DNA of 64,000 nucleotides from Mesorhizobium sp. LHD-90 (GCF_030929505.1 NZ_JAVFVV010000021.1:1-64000); one strand, 5' to 3'; counted from the stretch's first letter, positions 1-15,836 are shown. The notes: generated by a model from the sequence alone, not told the origin. A program made the numbers and translations.

Positions 1-2
1 TC

Positions 3-272
3 GCGAGGGCCTGCCGCGACCACGACCTCAAACACATCCGCACCAAGCCGTATACGCCAAAGACCAACGGCAAGGCCGAACGCTTCATCCAGACCGCGCT
101 CAGGGAATGGGCCTACGCCTTAGCTTATCCAACCTCGACGCACCGGGCTGCCGAGTTGCCCGTTTGGATGCATCGATACAATTGGCATCGCCCACACGGC
201 AGCCTAAAATCCAAAACACCCATCAGTCGCCTCGGATTGTCCGGGGACAACCTGTTGAGGCTCCACATCTAG
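3..272 (+). CDS. IS481-family transposase, C-terminal part (5' end outside window)
   Basis: The frame is open from the window edge and ends at TAG 270-272, giving 89 residues of an integrase-core transposase. Visible are the block HIRTKPYTPKTNGKAERFIQ, typical of the last catalytic region of IS481/IS3-type DDE transposases (the N-G-K-AER-F element carries the catalytic Glu), and the downstream WMHRYNWHRPHGSL element. The N-terminal HTH and first two catalytic Asp residues would lie outside the window. No terminal inverted repeat can be fixed here. The element ends within about 50 bp of the yggS stop codon, so an insertion sequence abuts that gene. Confidence 0.8.
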   Translation, partial: ARACRDHDLKHIRTKPYTPKTNGKAERFIQTALREWAYALAYPTSTHRAAELPVWMHRYNWHRPHGSLKSKTPISRLGLSGDNLLRLHI

Positions 273-322
273 GCGTCGGTTCCAGGGAATCCTGGGAACC
301 GCTTCCACTCAAACGATGCGCC

Positions 323-985
323 TTATCGCGCCCCGAAAATCGCCGAGCCGACGCGAACGCTGGTCGCGCCGAAAGCGACCGCCAGTTCGTAGTCGCCGGA
401 CATGCCCATGGAGAGTTTTTCGGCACCGGCCTGCCGCGCCAGCTTGTCCAGCAGCGCGAAATGCGGGCCGGGATTTTCGTCGAAAGGCGGGATGCACATC
501 AGGCCCTCGATGGCGAGGCCATGGACATCGCGGCAGCGTTTGACGAATGCGACCGCCTCGCGCGGCTCGATGCCGGCTTTTTGCGGCTCCGAGCCGGTGT
601 TGACCTGCACGAACAGTCTTGGCGCCTTGCCTTGCCGGGCGATTTCCCTGGCAAGTTCGGCGGCGATCTTCTCGCGGTCGACCGTCTCGATCACGTCGAA
701 CAGCGCCACGGCCTCTTTTGCCTTGTTGGATTGCAGCGGGCCGATCAGATGCAGTTCGATATCAGGCCATTCGGCCTTCAGCGCCGGCCATTTGCCTTGC
801 GCTTCCTGCACGCGGTTCTCGCCGAATACGCGCTGCCCGGCTTCGATGATCGGGCGGACATCGGCCGCGTCGAAGGTTTTCGACACGGCGACCAGCGTCA
901 CGCTGCCGGCCGCTCGCTTTGCCTCGCGCTCGGCCGCGGCGATTTTTGCCTTCACTTCCGCCAGCCGGGAAACTGCGTCGCTCAT
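323..985 (-). CDS. yggS: YggS/PROSC-family pyridoxal 5'-phosphate homeostasis protein
   Basis: A 220-residue protein of the YggS/PLPBP family, a single-domain TIM-barrel fold like the N-terminal domain of alanine racemase. It binds PLP and is thought to buffer the cellular cofactor pool rather than act as an enzyme. The PLP lysine is visible as Lys36 in VAVSKTF, followed by FGENRVQE, the HLIGPLQSNK block and the phosphate-binding GMSGDYELAVAFGATSVRVG near the C-terminus. Length and start agree with the family. It is divergent from leuS across about 130 bp and lies just downstream of an IS481-type transposase end. No PLP enzyme is adjacent. Confidence 0.93.
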   Translation of the reverse strand: MSDAVSRLAEVKAKIAAAEREAKRAAGSVTLVAVSKTFDAADVRPIIEAGQRVFGENRVQEAQGKWPALKAEWPDIELHLIGPLQSNKAKEAVALFDVIETVDREKIAAELAREIARQGKAPRLFVQVNTGSEPQKAGIEPREAVAFVKRCRDVHGLAIEGLMCIPPFDENPGPHFALLDKLARQAGAEKLSMGMSGDYELAVAFGATSVRVGSAIFGAR

Positions 986-1113
986 GCCTCACCTGCCGGC
1001 TGATTGGTGTCACGTTCAACGTGACTTTCACGCTTGAAGTTGACGCCCCCGGCAAACCGTGGTGAAGGTCCGCCGAACCCATTTCGCCCGTCTTATCCAG
1101 TGAATTTCCGATA

Positions 1114-3762
1114 ATGGCAACCGAACGATACAATCCGCGCGCATCCGAGCCGAAATGGCAGAAGGCCTGGGACGCGGCAAAACTCTTCGAGACGAAGAAC
1201 GACGACCCGCGCGAGAAATATTACGTGTTGGAGATGTTCCCCTATCCGTCGGGGCGCATCCACATGGGCCATGTCCGCAACTACACGATGGGCGACGTGG
1301 TGGCGCGCTTCCAGCGCGCCCGCGGCAAGAACGTGCTGCACCCGATGGGCTGGGACGCATTCGGCCTGCCGGCGGAGAACGCCGCGCGCGACAACAAGGT
1401 GAACCCGCGCGACTGGACCTATGCCAACATCGAGACGATGAAGGGCCAGTTGAAGACGATGGGCCTGTCGCTGGACTGGGCGCGCGAGATCGCGACCTGC
1501 GACCCCAGCTACTACAAGCACCAGCAAAAGCTCTTCCTGGACTTCTGGAAGGCCGGCCTGGTCGAGCGGCGGTCGGCCAAGGTCAACTGGGATCCGGTCG
1601 ACATGACCGTGCTGGCCAACGAGCAGGTGATCGACGGCAAGGGCTGGCGCTCCGGCGCCGCGGTCGAGCAGCGCGACCTGACGCAGTGGTTCTTCAAGAT
1701 CACGTCCATGTCACAGGATTTGCTGGACAGCCTGGATACGCTGGATCGCTGGCCGGACAAGGTCAAGCTGATGCAGGCGAACTGGATCGGCCGCTCGGAG
1801 GGCCTGCTGATCCGCTGGCCGCTGGCCAAGGGCACCGCGCCGGCCGGCGAGAGCGAATTGGAGATCTATACGACCCGCCCGGACACCATCTTCGGCGCTT
1901 CGTTCATGGCCATCGCCGCCGACCATCCGCTGGCCAGGAAGGCCGCGCAGAGCAATCCGGAGCTGGCCGCCTTCATGGAGGAAGTGCGGCGCATGGGCAC
2001 CTCGGTGGCAGCACTCGAGACTGCGGAGAAGCGGGGTTTCGATACCGGCATCCGCGTCATCCATCCGTTCGACGAAAGCTGGACGCTGCCCGTCTATGTG
2101 GCGAACTTCGTGCTGATGGACTACGGCACGGGGGCGATCTTCGGCTGCCCGTCCGACGACCAGCGCGACCTCGACTTCGCGAACAAATATGGCCTGCCCG
2201 TCGTTCCGGTCGTCATGCCCGAAGGCGCCGACGAAAAGGCGTTCAAGATCACCGACGTGGCCCATGGCGACGACGGCGTGATGATCAATTCGCGCTTCCT
2301 TGACGGCATGAAGCCGAAAGCAGCCTTCGAGGAGGTGGCGAACCGCCTGGCCGACGTGTCGATCGGCAACCGGGCCATGGCCGAGCGAAAGGTGCAGTTC
2401 CGGCTGCGCGACTGGCTGATCTCGCGCCAGCGCTATTGGGGCTGTCCGATCCCGGTGATCCATTGCGACGATTGCGGTTCGCTGCCCGTGCCTGACAGCG
2501 CGCTGCCGATCGTTCTGCCCGACGACGTGACCTTCGACCGGCCAGGCAATCCGCTCGACCACCATGCGACGTGGAAACACGTCACCTGTCCGAACTGCGG
2601 CAAGCCGGCGCGGCGCGACACCGACACGATGGACACGTTCGTCGATTCGTCCTGGTATTTCGCCCGTTTCACCGATCCGTGGAACGAGGATGCGCCGACG
2701 ACCCTGCCAGTGGTCGACGGGAAGAAGGGCTGGCTGCCGGTCAACCAGTATATCGGCGGCATCGAGCACGCGATCCTGCATCTGCTCTACTCGCGCTTCT
2801 ATGTCCGCGCCATGAAGGCGACGGGCCATGTCACGGATGTCGAGGAGCCGTTCGAGGGCCTGTTCACACAGGGCATGGTCGTGCACGAGACCTACCGCCT
2901 GCCGGAAGGCTGGATCACGCCGGCGGAAGTCAAGATCGAGGAAGTCGATGGCGTGCGCCGCGCCGTGCTGATCAAGGACGGCACGCCCGTCGAGATCGGC
3001 GCGATCGAGAAGATGTCGAAATCGCGGAAAAACGTGGTCGACCCGGACGACATCATCGCCAGCTACGGCGCTGATACTGCACGCTGGTTCATGCTGTCGG
3101 ATTCGCCGCCGGAGCGCGACGTGATCTGGACGGAGGCCGGCGTCGAAGGCGCGCACCGCTTCGTGCAGCGTGTCTGGCGGCTGGTCTCGGAAGCCGCTCC
3201 GGCTGTTGCCGGAATGGCGCCCGCCGGCACCTCGGAGGGTGAGGCCGGCGCCTTGTCCAAGGTCGCGCACAAGACGCTGAAGGCGGTAGGCGAGGATATC
3301 GACCGGCTCGGCTTCAACAAGGCGGTGGCGCGCGTCTACGATCTGACCAACAAGATCAGCGCCTTCCTCGGCTCGACCCAGGATGAGGCGGACGGAACGG
3401 CCAAGCTGGCTTCCGCGGACGCCGCTGCGCTGCGCCAGGCGTTGGAATTCCTGCTGTCGATGATCGCGCCGATGATGCCGCACCTGGCGGAGGAGTGCTG
3501 GGCCGCGCTCGGTGGTGAGGGCCTGGTCGCCGAGCGGCCGTGGCCGGCCTTCGATCCGGCGCTGACGGTGGACAACGAGATCGTCTATCCCGTGCAGATC
3601 AACGGCAAGAAGCGCGGCGACTTGACGATCAGCCGCGACGCAGACCAAGCTGCGGTGGAGAAGGCAGCACTTGCACTCGAGGTCGTGCAGAAGGCGCTCG
3701 AGGGCAAAGTGCCGCGCAAGGTGATCGTGGTACCGCAAAGGATCGTCAATGTCGTTGCCTGA
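1114..3762 (+). CDS. leuS: Leucyl-tRNA synthetase
   Basis: An 882-residue class Ia aminoacyl-tRNA synthetase charging tRNA-Leu in the cytoplasm. The HIGH motif appears as HMGH at residues 50-53 ([14 protein letters not shown]) and the KMSKS loop at 633-637. Between them lies the CP1 editing domain with [12 protein letters not shown] and [15 protein letters not shown], whose Asp is the universal editing residue. A CxxC pair ([13 protein letters not shown]) and an anticodon-binding C-terminal domain follow. Full length for the bacterial family. The stop overlaps the lptE start by 14 bases, indicating translational coupling, as is common for leuS-lptE in Rhizobiales. Confidence 0.98.
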   Translation: MATERYNPRASEPKWQKAWDAAKLFETKNDDPREKYYVLEMFPYPSGRIHMGHVRNYTMGDVVARFQRARGKNVLHPMGWDAFGLPAENAARDNKVNPRDWTYANIETMKGQLKTMGLSLDWAREIATCDPSYYKHQQKLFLDFWKAGLVERRSAKVNWDPVDMTVLANEQVIDGKGWRSGAAVEQRDLTQWFFKITSMSQDLLDSLDTLDRWPDKVKLMQANWIGRSEGLLIRWPLAKGTAPAGESELEIYTTRPDTIFGASFMAIAADHPLARKAAQSNPELAAFMEEVRRMGTSVAALETAEKRGFDTGIRVIHPFDESWTLPVYVANFVLMDYGTGAIFGCPSDDQRDLDFANKYGLPVVPVVMPEGADEKAFKITDVAHGDDGVMINSRFLDGMKPKAAFEEVANRLADVSIGNRAMAERKVQFRLRDWLISRQRYWGCPIPVIHCDDCGSLPVPDSALPIVLPDDVTFDRPGNPLDHHATWKHVTCPNCGKPARRDTDTMDTFVDSSWYFARFTDPWNEDAPTTLPVVDGKKGWLPVNQYIGGIEHAILHLLYSRFYVRAMKATGHVTDVEEPFEGLFTQGMVVHETYRLPEGWITPAEVKIEEVDGVRRAVLIKDGTPVEIGAIEKMSKSRKNVVDPDDIIASYGADTARWFMLSDSPPERDVIWTEAGVEGAHRFVQRVWRLVSEAAPAVAGMAPAGTSEGEAGALSKVAHKTLKAVGEDIDRLGFNKAVARVYDLTNKISAFLGSTQDEADGTAKLASADAAALRQALEFLLSMIAPMMPHLAEECWAALGGEGLVAERPWPAFDPALTVDNEIVYPVQINGKKRGDLTISRDADQAAVEKAALALEVVQKALEGKVPRKVIVVPQRIVNVVA

Positions 3763-4318
3763 TCGTCTGCTCGCCGTCGGCCCGTTCCGCAGCGCCGGCA
3801 TCCTCGCGCTGTGCGCGGCACTGGTGTTGGCGTCGGCCTGCACAGTGCGTCCGCTCTATTCGGATGCCGGCATCCAGACCGGCGCCGTGCCCGGGGCGGC
3901 GGAAGGGCTGAAGCAGATATCGATCGACGCCGTCGATACGCGCTATGCGCAGGAACTGCGTAACCAGTTGATTTTCCTGTTCAACGGCGGGGCCGGCCAA
4001 CCGGCGCAGGCGAAATACAAGATGACGCTCACTGCTGCCGTGCAGGTGGTCGACGAAGCGGTGATCGAGATCGACAACGACAACCGCCCGACGGCGGCGA
4101 CCCTGCACATGACGGGAAGCTATGTGCTGATCGATCTCGCCACCGGCAATCCGGTCGCCAAGGGAACGCGGACGATCCCCGCCTCCTACGACCAGCCGAC
4201 GCAGGAATTCGCCAATTTGCGCGCCCGCCGCGACGCCGAAAACCGCGCCGCGCGCGAACTGGCCGAACTGCTCCGGCTGGATGTGGCGCAGAAGCTGGTC
4301 AAGCTGCAGGCGGCGTGA
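3749..4318 (+). CDS. lptE: LPS-assembly lipoprotein LptE
   Basis: A 189-residue outer-membrane lipoprotein of the LptE family, the partner that plugs and helps assemble the LptD lipopolysaccharide translocon. The N-terminus is a lipoprotein signal: a hydrophobic stretch ending ASAC with the acylated Cys at residue 31, followed by VRPLY, the usual start of mature LptE. The rest is a small mixed alpha/beta domain with little sequence conservation. The gene overlaps leuS by 14 bases, and that linkage supports the call. In many alphaproteobacteria holA (DNA polymerase III delta) follows immediately; here it does not. Confidence 0.88.
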   Translation: MSLPDRLLAVGPFRSAGILALCAALVLASACTVRPLYSDAGIQTGAVPGAAEGLKQISIDAVDTRYAQELRNQLIFLFNGGAGQPAQAKYKMTLTAAVQVVDEAVIEIDNDNRPTAATLHMTGSYVLIDLATGNPVAKGTRTIPASYDQPTQEFANLRARRDAENRAARELAELLRLDVAQKLVKLQAA

Positions 4319-4819
4319 GCCCTCCAAAGCCGCTCGCTCCCGACGATCTCGGAGCGCGTGAAGCGTGGAAGATACTGCTCTTTCAACAGCTTGGTTCGAG
4401 CGAGGACAGGGAGATCCCGTTTCGCGTTGTACGAGCCCGGCCTCGGGTGGGCAGCACGGCTTCTCGGAACGATGGCGCCGTGTTGTTCAGTCGGATGAGC
4501 TTGTCGCGATCCGTAGTATTTTGATCGCCCGGGACGGGTCTGTCTCGATCCAAACCAATCCGGACGACTCACGGTGATCGACCCTTCGCCAGAATGTTCT
4601 GAGCAAGAGATGGTTCACGGCGATACGGCCGAGCCGGAACCCGAAGGATTTGGGCCAAATGCACCCGGCCCGAAGGGTTTCCCGCTGGCGGGCGCCCGCT
4701 GCGTCGAGCCGCTCGGCCGTGGCGCCACCACGACCTTCGCGCCTCTCCTGGCGGATCGCCTCGCCATCGGAGAAACAGAGCTGACCAGGATTTGCCCGGA
4801 AATGCTCTAGTCCCGGCTC
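4319..4819. other. 501-bp region with no recognisable gene between lptE and lpdA
   Basis: This stretch lies downstream of both convergent genes. Short open frames exist on both strands, but none resembles a known family or has a good ribosome-binding site. The expected holA gene is absent. The lpdA-proximal end contains a motif reading AGAGCATTTCCGGGCAAAT on the minus strand, similar to short dispersed intergenic sequences I recall from rhizobial genomes. That similarity is from memory and unverified. I see no clear rho-independent terminator. Confidence 0.5.
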
Positions 4820-6217
<1,398 letters not shown>

Positions 6218-6246
6218 CGACTGTCTCCCGTAGGGCGCAGCGCCTT

Positions 6247-6415
6247 ACCCTCCCCCTTGTGGGGAGGGTCGGCGAGGGCGATTTGCGAAGCAAAGCGAAC
6301 GAGCCGGGGTGGGGGTGAACAAAGCGGCAGCATGCCACCGAACGCACCCCCACCCCGCCTCGCAATCCTCGCTTCGCTTGGATTGCTCGTCGACCCTCCC
6401 CACAAGGGGGAGGGT
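6247..6415. repeat. Long GC-rich inverted repeat (hairpin element, type B copy 1)
   Basis: Perfect 25-bp inverted arms at 6247-6271 and 6391-6415, with core CCTCCCCCTTGTGGGGAGGG, enclose about 119 bp that is itself partly self-complementary (a GGGGTGGGGGTG segment near 6310 against CACCCCCACCCCG near 6346). The element fills most of the bkdB-lpdA gap. A near-identical arm sequence recurs at 27358-27383 and 27491-27516. It resembles the palindromic intergenic repeats found in many rhizobial genomes and could act as an mRNA stabiliser or attenuator between the two genes. Confidence 0.85.
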
Positions 6416-6433
6416 AGAGGGGCCGCGTTCACC

Positions 6434-7807
6434 TCACCCCTCCACGAAGATCATTGCCGGCGTCTCCAGCAGCGCCTTGATGCGCTGGATGAAGACAGCG
6501 GCGTCCCAGCCATCGACGACACGATGGTCGAAGGAGGAGGACAGGTTCATCATCTTGCGCGGAATGAACTGCGTGCCGTCCCAGACCGGCCGCACCATGA
6601 TCTTGTTGACGCCAACGATTGCCACTTCCGGGTGATTGATCACCGGCGTCGTCGCCACGCCGCCCATGGCGCCGAGCGAGGTAATGGTGATGGTCGAGCC
6701 GGACAGTTCCTCGCGTGTCGCCGTGCCCGCCTTGGCGGCCTCGGCCAGCCGGTTGATCTCGGCGGCGCAATCGAACAGGTCGCGCGCCTCGGCGTGCCGC
6801 ACCACCGGCACCATCAGTCCCGCCGGCGTCTGCGCTGCGATGCCGATATGGACGGCGCCGTGGCGGTGGATGACGCCGGCCTCGTCGTCGAACAGGGCGT
6901 TGACGCCCGGCTGTTCCTTTATCGCCTTCACCATCGCCCGCATCAGGAAGGGCAGGACGGTCAGCTTCGGCCGTCCCGGCTTCTTCTCGGCGTTGAGTTT
7001 TGCCCGCAGTTCCTCCAGCGCGGTGACGTCGATCTCCTCGACATAGGTGATGTGCGGGATGCGCGATTTCGCCAGCCGCATCTTTTCCGCGATTTTCCGT
7101 CTCAGCCCGACGATCTTGATCTCTTCGACCGTATCGTCGGGCGTGAGGCCGGCCGGCCGCACTGGCTGCGCGCCGCGCTGCAGGAAGCCGTCAAGGTCTT
7201 CGTGAGAGATGCGGCCGGCCGGGCCGGAACCGACGACTTGACGCAGGTCGACGCCGGCTTCCTTTGCGCGCAGGCGCACGGCGGGGGAAGCCAATGGCCT
7301 TTCGCCTGCTGGCCGGGGGGCGCCAGAGGGCAAGGGACGGGCAGAAGTGCTTGACGGGGTGCCGCTCCGTGTTTCGGCCTTTGCGGCTGCCGAAGTTTTC
7401 GACGATGCCGCCGAAGAAGGCGCCGATGCGGCCGACTTCGATTCAGCCTTGGTTTTCTCGGATGCAGCCGTCAATGCGCTGTCGTTAGCCGGCGTTTTGC
7501 CGGCTGCCGAATCGTTCGGCGGTACTGCGGTGGCTGGCCCTTCGCCCGCTTCAGCCTTGCCGCCGCCGGCCATTTTGATCCGCACGATCGGCGACCCCAC
7601 CGCGATCGTTTCGCCGATCTCGCCGCCCAGCCACACGATCTCGCCCTCGACCGGAGAAGGAATCTCGACGGTCGCCTTGTCGGTCATCACGGCGGCGAGC
7701 AGCGAATCCTCGCGCACCAGGTCGCCGACCTTGACATGCCATTCGACCAGCTCGGCCTCGGCGACCCCCTCGCCCACGTCGGGAAGTTTTATCGTGTGCT
7801 CGGCCAT
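6434..7807 (-). CDS. bkdB: Lipoamide acyltransferase (E2) of the branched-chain 2-oxoacid dehydrogenase complex
   Basis: A 457-residue E2 that transfers the acyl group from lipoyl-lysine to CoA. Domain order: lipoyl domain (1-80) with lipoylated Lys44 in MTDKATVEI, a long Ala/Ser/Thr/Pro-rich linker (about 85-170), the E3/E1-binding peripheral domain (SPAVRLRAKEAGVDL...GRISHEDL), and the catalytic CAT domain. The active site DHRVVDGW holds His428 and the DG pair. The ATG at 7807 is chosen because GGAGG precedes it inside the end of bkdA2 and the lipoyl domain begins there. An in-frame upstream extension to 7873 would be non-homologous. Two bases separate it from bkdA2. Confidence 0.95.
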   Translation of the reverse strand: MAEHTIKLPDVGEGVAEAELVEWHVKVGDLVREDSLLAAVMTDKATVEIPSPVEGEIVWLGGEIGETIAVGSPIVRIKMAGGGKAEAGEGPATAVPPNDSAAGKTPANDSALTAASEKTKAESKSAASAPSSAASSKTSAAAKAETRSGTPSSTSARPLPSGAPRPAGERPLASPAVRLRAKEAGVDLRQVVGSGPAGRISHEDLDGFLQRGAQPVRPAGLTPDDTVEEIKIVGLRRKIAEKMRLAKSRIPHITYVEEIDVTALEELRAKLNAEKKPGRPKLTVLPFLMRAMVKAIKEQPGVNALFDDEAGVIHRHGAVHIGIAAQTPAGLMVPVVRHAEARDLFDCAAEINRLAEAAKAGTATREELSGSTITITSLGAMGGVATTPVINHPEVAIVGVNKIMVRPVWDGTQFIPRKMMNLSSSFDHRVVDGWDAAVFIQRIKALLETPAMIFVEG

Positions 7808-7809
7808 GA

Positions 7810-8823
7810 TCAGGCCTCCATCGTTTCGACGAAGGCGCGGCCGACGCGCGCCGGACCTGGGAAATAGTCCCACTCCTGCGCGTGCGGATAGGGCGTATCC
7901 CAGCCCGTCACCCGCATCACCGGCGCTTCGAGATGGTAGAAGCAGTGGCGCTGCACCAGCGCCGCGAGCTCAGCGCCGAAGCCGGAGGTCAGCGTCGCCT
8001 CGTGGACGACTGTGCAGCGGCCGGTCTTCTGCACCGAGGCCACGATAGCGTCGAGGTCTAGCGGCAGAAGCGTGCGCAGGTCGATGATCTCGGCGTCGAT
8101 GCCGGTTTCCTCCGCCGCCGCCTCGGCGACATAGACCATGGTGCCGTAGGCGAGCACCGTGAGCTGCGATCCCGCCCGCCGGATCGCAGCCTTGCCAAGC
8201 GGCTCGGCATAGTGGCCGTCGGCCACCTCGCCGAGCGGATGTTTCGACCACGGCGTCACCGGCCGCTCGTGATGACCGTCGAAGGGGCCGTTGTAGAGCC
8301 GTTTCGGCTCGAGGAAGATAACCGGGTCGGGATCCTCGATCGCAGCGATGAGCAGGCCCTTGGCATCGGCCGGATTTGACGGCACGACGACCTTCAGGCC
8401 GGATACGTGGGTGAACAGCGCCTCCGGGCTCTGGCTGTGCGTCTGGCCGCCGAAAATGCCGCCGCCGGTCGGCATGCGGATGACGATCGGGCAGGTGAAC
8501 TCGCCGTTGGAGCGATAGCGCAGCCGCGCCGCCTCCGAGACGATCTGGTCGTAGGCCGGGTAGACGTAGTCGGCGAACTGCACCTCCACGCAGGGGCGCA
8601 AGCCGTAGGCGGCCATGCCGATGGCAGCGCCGACGATGCCGAGCTCGTTGATCGGCGCGTCGAAGCAGCGCGACTTGCCGTATTTCTGCTGGAGGCCGGC
8701 GGTGCAACGGAAGACGCCGCCGAAATAGCCGACATCCTCGCCGAACACGACGACGGCGTCGTCGCGGCCCATCGACACGTCCATGGCGTCGCGGATCGCC
8801 TCGATCATGGTCTTGCGGGGCAT
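7810..8823 (-). CDS. bkdA2: 2-oxoisovalerate dehydrogenase E1 beta subunit
   Basis: A 337-residue transketolase-like beta subunit of the thiamine-diphosphate E1 enzyme that decarboxylates the 2-oxoacids of Val, Leu and Ile. It has the family hallmarks VVVFGEDVGYFGGVF near residues 24-38, ELGIVGAAIGMAAYGLRP, QFADYVYPAYDQIVSEAA and a C-terminal transketolase domain with VVHEATLTSGFGAE. Length matches bacterial E1 beta. It follows bkdA1 by 4 bases and precedes bkdB by 2, so one transcript is clear. Confidence 0.95.
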   Translation of the reverse strand: MPRKTMIEAIRDAMDVSMGRDDAVVVFGEDVGYFGGVFRCTAGLQQKYGKSRCFDAPINELGIVGAAIGMAAYGLRPCVEVQFADYVYPAYDQIVSEAARLRYRSNGEFTCPIVIRMPTGGGIFGGQTHSQSPEALFTHVSGLKVVVPSNPADAKGLLIAAIEDPDPVIFLEPKRLYNGPFDGHHERPVTPWSKHPLGEVADGHYAEPLGKAAIRRAGSQLTVLAYGTMVYVAEAAAEETGIDAEIIDLRTLLPLDLDAIVASVQKTGRCTVVHEATLTSGFGAELAALVQRHCFYHLEAPVMRVTGWDTPYPHAQEWDYFPGPARVGRAFVETMEA

Positions 8824-8827
8824 TGCG

Positions 8828-12052
<3,225 letters not shown>

Positions 12053-12335
12053 GGCCGACGACAGCCACTGTCGATCAGCGGCGCCGGGCCGGCGATTTCG
12101 GCCGCCGCCGGTTCCTGGTCGTCGATCAGCTCAGACGCGTTCCTGGCTACCCGCGCCGGCTGCCTGCGAAATCGCGCGGACTGTTCGCAGACCTTGATCA
12201 GGTTCCACAGGTGCCGAGTTGACGAAGCTGGCCTGAGACCTGCTCCAGTTCACGCTGGCGGCGACGAACATGTCCATCCATGCTGGACCCCAATCACGAT
12301 TGACGGGTTTGAGCGTTCGACCGATATGTTCGGCC

Positions 12336-13604
12336 ATGGAAAGCCTCGAGATCCTTCATAAATTTGGCGTGGCTGTTGCCATCGGCGCAGTCGTCGGCAT
12401 CGAGCGCCATTGGCGCGAACGCGACGAACCCGATGGACATCGGGCCGCCGGACTTAGGACATTTACCTTGGTGGGCATGCTGGGAGGCACGGCGGGGCTG
12501 ATCGCGCGAAGCTTGGCGAATGCGGGCTCGGCCTCAGGAATTGTCATCGTCGGATTCTTCGTTGCATTCTCGGCGGTGTTCGCAGTTTTCCAACTCCGCG
12601 ATGCAATCGCCGACAAGACCTACAGCGCCACGTCGGTAATCGCGGCGATGGTGACCTTCGCGCTCGGCGTTATCGCCGTCAACGGAGATACCAGCCTCGC
12701 TTCGGCTGGGGGCGTGGCGCTGGTGGCCATTCTCGCCAGCCGCGAATTCCTGCACGCCTTCATGCGGCGGCTGACCTGGATCGAATTGCGCTCGGCGATC
12801 ATCCTGCTTGGAATGACATTCCTTGTTCTGCCGCTGGTTCCATCGGAGCCGGTCGGCCCCTTTGGCGGCATATCGCTCTCAGAGACCTGGCTGCTCGCGA
12901 TCATCCTCGCAGGAATCTCGTTCTGCGGCTACATCGCCGTAAGGCTGCTGGGCAGCCGCCGGGGCGAACTGGTTGCCGGGGCGATCGGCGGGCTTATCTC
13001 ATCGACGGCGGCCACCGTCACAAATGCGCGCCGATCGACCAGCGGCGAGAATGCGCCAACCCTTGCAGCGGGGGCGCTCGGAGCCTGTGCCGTCTCCTAT
13101 GCCCGGACGGCGCTGCTTGTGGCGATGCTGGCGCCGCCACTCGTGCGGGATCTTATCCCGCCCCTTTTGGCTGCGGCAGCAGCCATGACCGCGTGCGCGG
13201 TAGCTCTCGCGAGGATGGAATCGTCCGACCACCCCGAACAACCAGCCGAGAACCCATTCGATCTCGATACCGTGATAAAGATGGCCCTGATGCTGGTCGT
13301 CATCGCCTTCATGGCGCGAGCGGCGGCCTCATGGTTCGGAGACGCAGGTGTTGTGATCGTGGCGGCGCTGTCGGGTCTGGCGGATGTCGACGCCGCCACT
13401 GTGACGATAGCCGGAATGGAGGAGACGTTGCCGGCCTCCCTCGCCGCGCTGGCCATCGGCGCCGCGGTCATTTCCAACACTGTCGCGAAAGCCACCTATG
13501 CGACCGTCTTCGGGACTCGGGCATTCTACCGGCGGTTCATCCTGGCGTCTCTGGCGGCCCTTGCGGCAGGCTCCACCGTCTACTGGCTGGTTGCCAAGGC
13601 CTGA
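12336..13604 (+). CDS. MgtC/SapB and DUF4010 family integral membrane protein
   Basis: A 422-residue polytopic protein. The N-terminal about 140 residues resemble MgtC/SapB (FGVAVAIGAVVGIERHWRER..., RTFTLVGMLGGTAG), and the C-terminal half is DUF4010 with SSTAATVTNARR and several Ala/Val-rich helices; about 10-12 helices in all. The ATG at 12336 is chosen over an upstream in-frame start at 12270 because the hydrophobic MgtC-like start begins there. Function is unknown; MgtC relatives are linked to Mg2+ stress and ATP synthase inhibition in other bacteria. It converges on the ATP synthase operon and shares a terminator with it. Confidence 0.85.
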   Translation: MESLEILHKFGVAVAIGAVVGIERHWRERDEPDGHRAAGLRTFTLVGMLGGTAGLIARSLANAGSASGIVIVGFFVAFSAVFAVFQLRDAIADKTYSATSVIAAMVTFALGVIAVNGDTSLASAGGVALVAILASREFLHAFMRRLTWIELRSAIILLGMTFLVLPLVPSEPVGPFGGISLSETWLLAIILAGISFCGYIAVRLLGSRRGELVAGAIGGLISSTAATVTNARRSTSGENAPTLAAGALGACAVSYARTALLVAMLAPPLVRDLIPPLLAAAAAMTACAVALARMESSDHPEQPAENPFDLDTVIKMALMLVVIAFMARAAASWFGDAGVVIVAALSGLADVDAATVTIAGMEETLPASLAALAIGAAVISNTVAKATYATVFGTRAFYRRFILASLAALAAGSTVYWLVAKA

Positions 13605-13674
13605 CCGCTACTTTCCACCCCGTTCGCCTTGGCCCATGCTGGGCGTCCGATCGCCGCCGCCCGGCACAAACGAA

Positions 13675-13705
13675 AAAGCCGGGTCGAACGCCCGGCTTTG
13701 TCTTT
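13675..13705. terminator. Bidirectional rho-independent terminator between DUF4010 gene and atpC
   Basis: Perfect 9-bp stem AAAGCCGGG (13675-13683) and CCCGGCTTT (13691-13699) with a 7-nt loop. It is followed on the plus strand by GTCTTTTTT and on the minus strand by a T-run from the AAAAA at 13673-13677. It sits 71 bp after the plus-strand stop codon and 28 bp after the atpC stop on the minus strand, so it can end both convergent transcripts. Confidence 0.9.
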
Positions 13706-13726
13706 TTTGGGTCGAGTCGCAGGCAA

Positions 13727-14134
13727 TCAGGCCGGTAGGATTGCTCCCTCCAGCGTGGTGAGCTGGTTCAAGAATTCCTCCGCCTTGGTGCGGGAGGCGT
13801 GGTCCTTGGCGTCGGCGAGGTCCTCGCGCGCCTCCTGGATGCGACGGGCGATTTCGGCCTTGTCGAGGTCCTTCACGGAAACCGCCGATTCGGCGAGCAG
13901 CGTGCAGCCGGTAGGCAAAATGTCGGCGAAGCCGCCGAACACGACGTAGCGTTCCTTCTCACCCGACACCGGATTGACCGTCACCACGCCCGGCTTGATG
14001 GTCGACATCACCGGCGCATGGTTGGCCATCACCGTCATCTCGCCTTCCGTTCCCGGAATAACGACGGATTCGACCTTTTCCGAAACCAGAAGGCGTTCGG
14101 GGGAGACGAGTTCGAACTGGAAAGGTTCAGCCAT
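13727..14134 (-). CDS. atpC: ATP synthase F1 epsilon subunit
   Basis: A 135-residue epsilon subunit with the N-terminal beta-sandwich (FQFELVSPERLLVSEKVESVVIPG, GEMTVMANHAPVMS) and the C-terminal helical hairpin (KAEIARRIQEAREDL). It couples gamma rotation to regulation of ATP hydrolysis. Last gene of atpHAGDC. It is separated from atpD by about 100 bp holding an unusual heptamer repeat hairpin, which may set epsilon dosage. Confidence 0.96.
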   Translation of the reverse strand: MAEPFQFELVSPERLLVSEKVESVVIPGTEGEMTVMANHAPVMSTIKPGVVTVNPVSGEKERYVVFGGFADILPTGCTLLAESAVSVKDLDKAEIARRIQEAREDLADAKDHASRTKAEEFLNQLTTLEGAILPA

Positions 14135-14141
14135 TCAAATT

Positions 14142-14231
14142 TAGCGAATAGCGAATAGCGAATAGCGAATAGAATTCGCCGTCAGCATTCGCAAAAATCC
14201 CTATTCGCTACTCCCTATTCGCTATTCGCTT
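14142..14231. repeat. Heptamer direct repeats facing inverted copies, between atpD and atpC
   Basis: Four uninterrupted copies of TAGCGAA start at 14142, 14149, 14156 and 14163. About 35 bp on, the reverse complement TTCGCTA occurs at 14204-14210 and 14218-14224, with a partial third at 14225-14230. The two halves can pair into a roughly 25-30 bp imperfect hairpin in the mRNA directly after the atpD stop (14235-14237). The repeat is AT-richer than its neighbours. Rhizobial genomes hold similar GCGAATA tracts, as I recall; this is unverified. Confidence 0.85.
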
Positions 14232-14234
14232 CTA

Positions 14235-15812
<1,578 letters not shown>

Positions 15813-15836
15813 TCATCCGCCAGCCGGCGGCGCGGG

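Noticed and set aside
1711-3843. A long open frame antisense to leuS
   Set aside because: High-GC codon-position shadow; no family likeness and entirely inside leuS.
4315-4577. Small open frames downstream of lptE
   Set aside because: No homology, no RBS; one is partly an lptE tail in another frame.
12131-12337. A 68-residue minus-strand frame
   Set aside because: No RBS or family likeness; lies in the DUF4010 gene leader.
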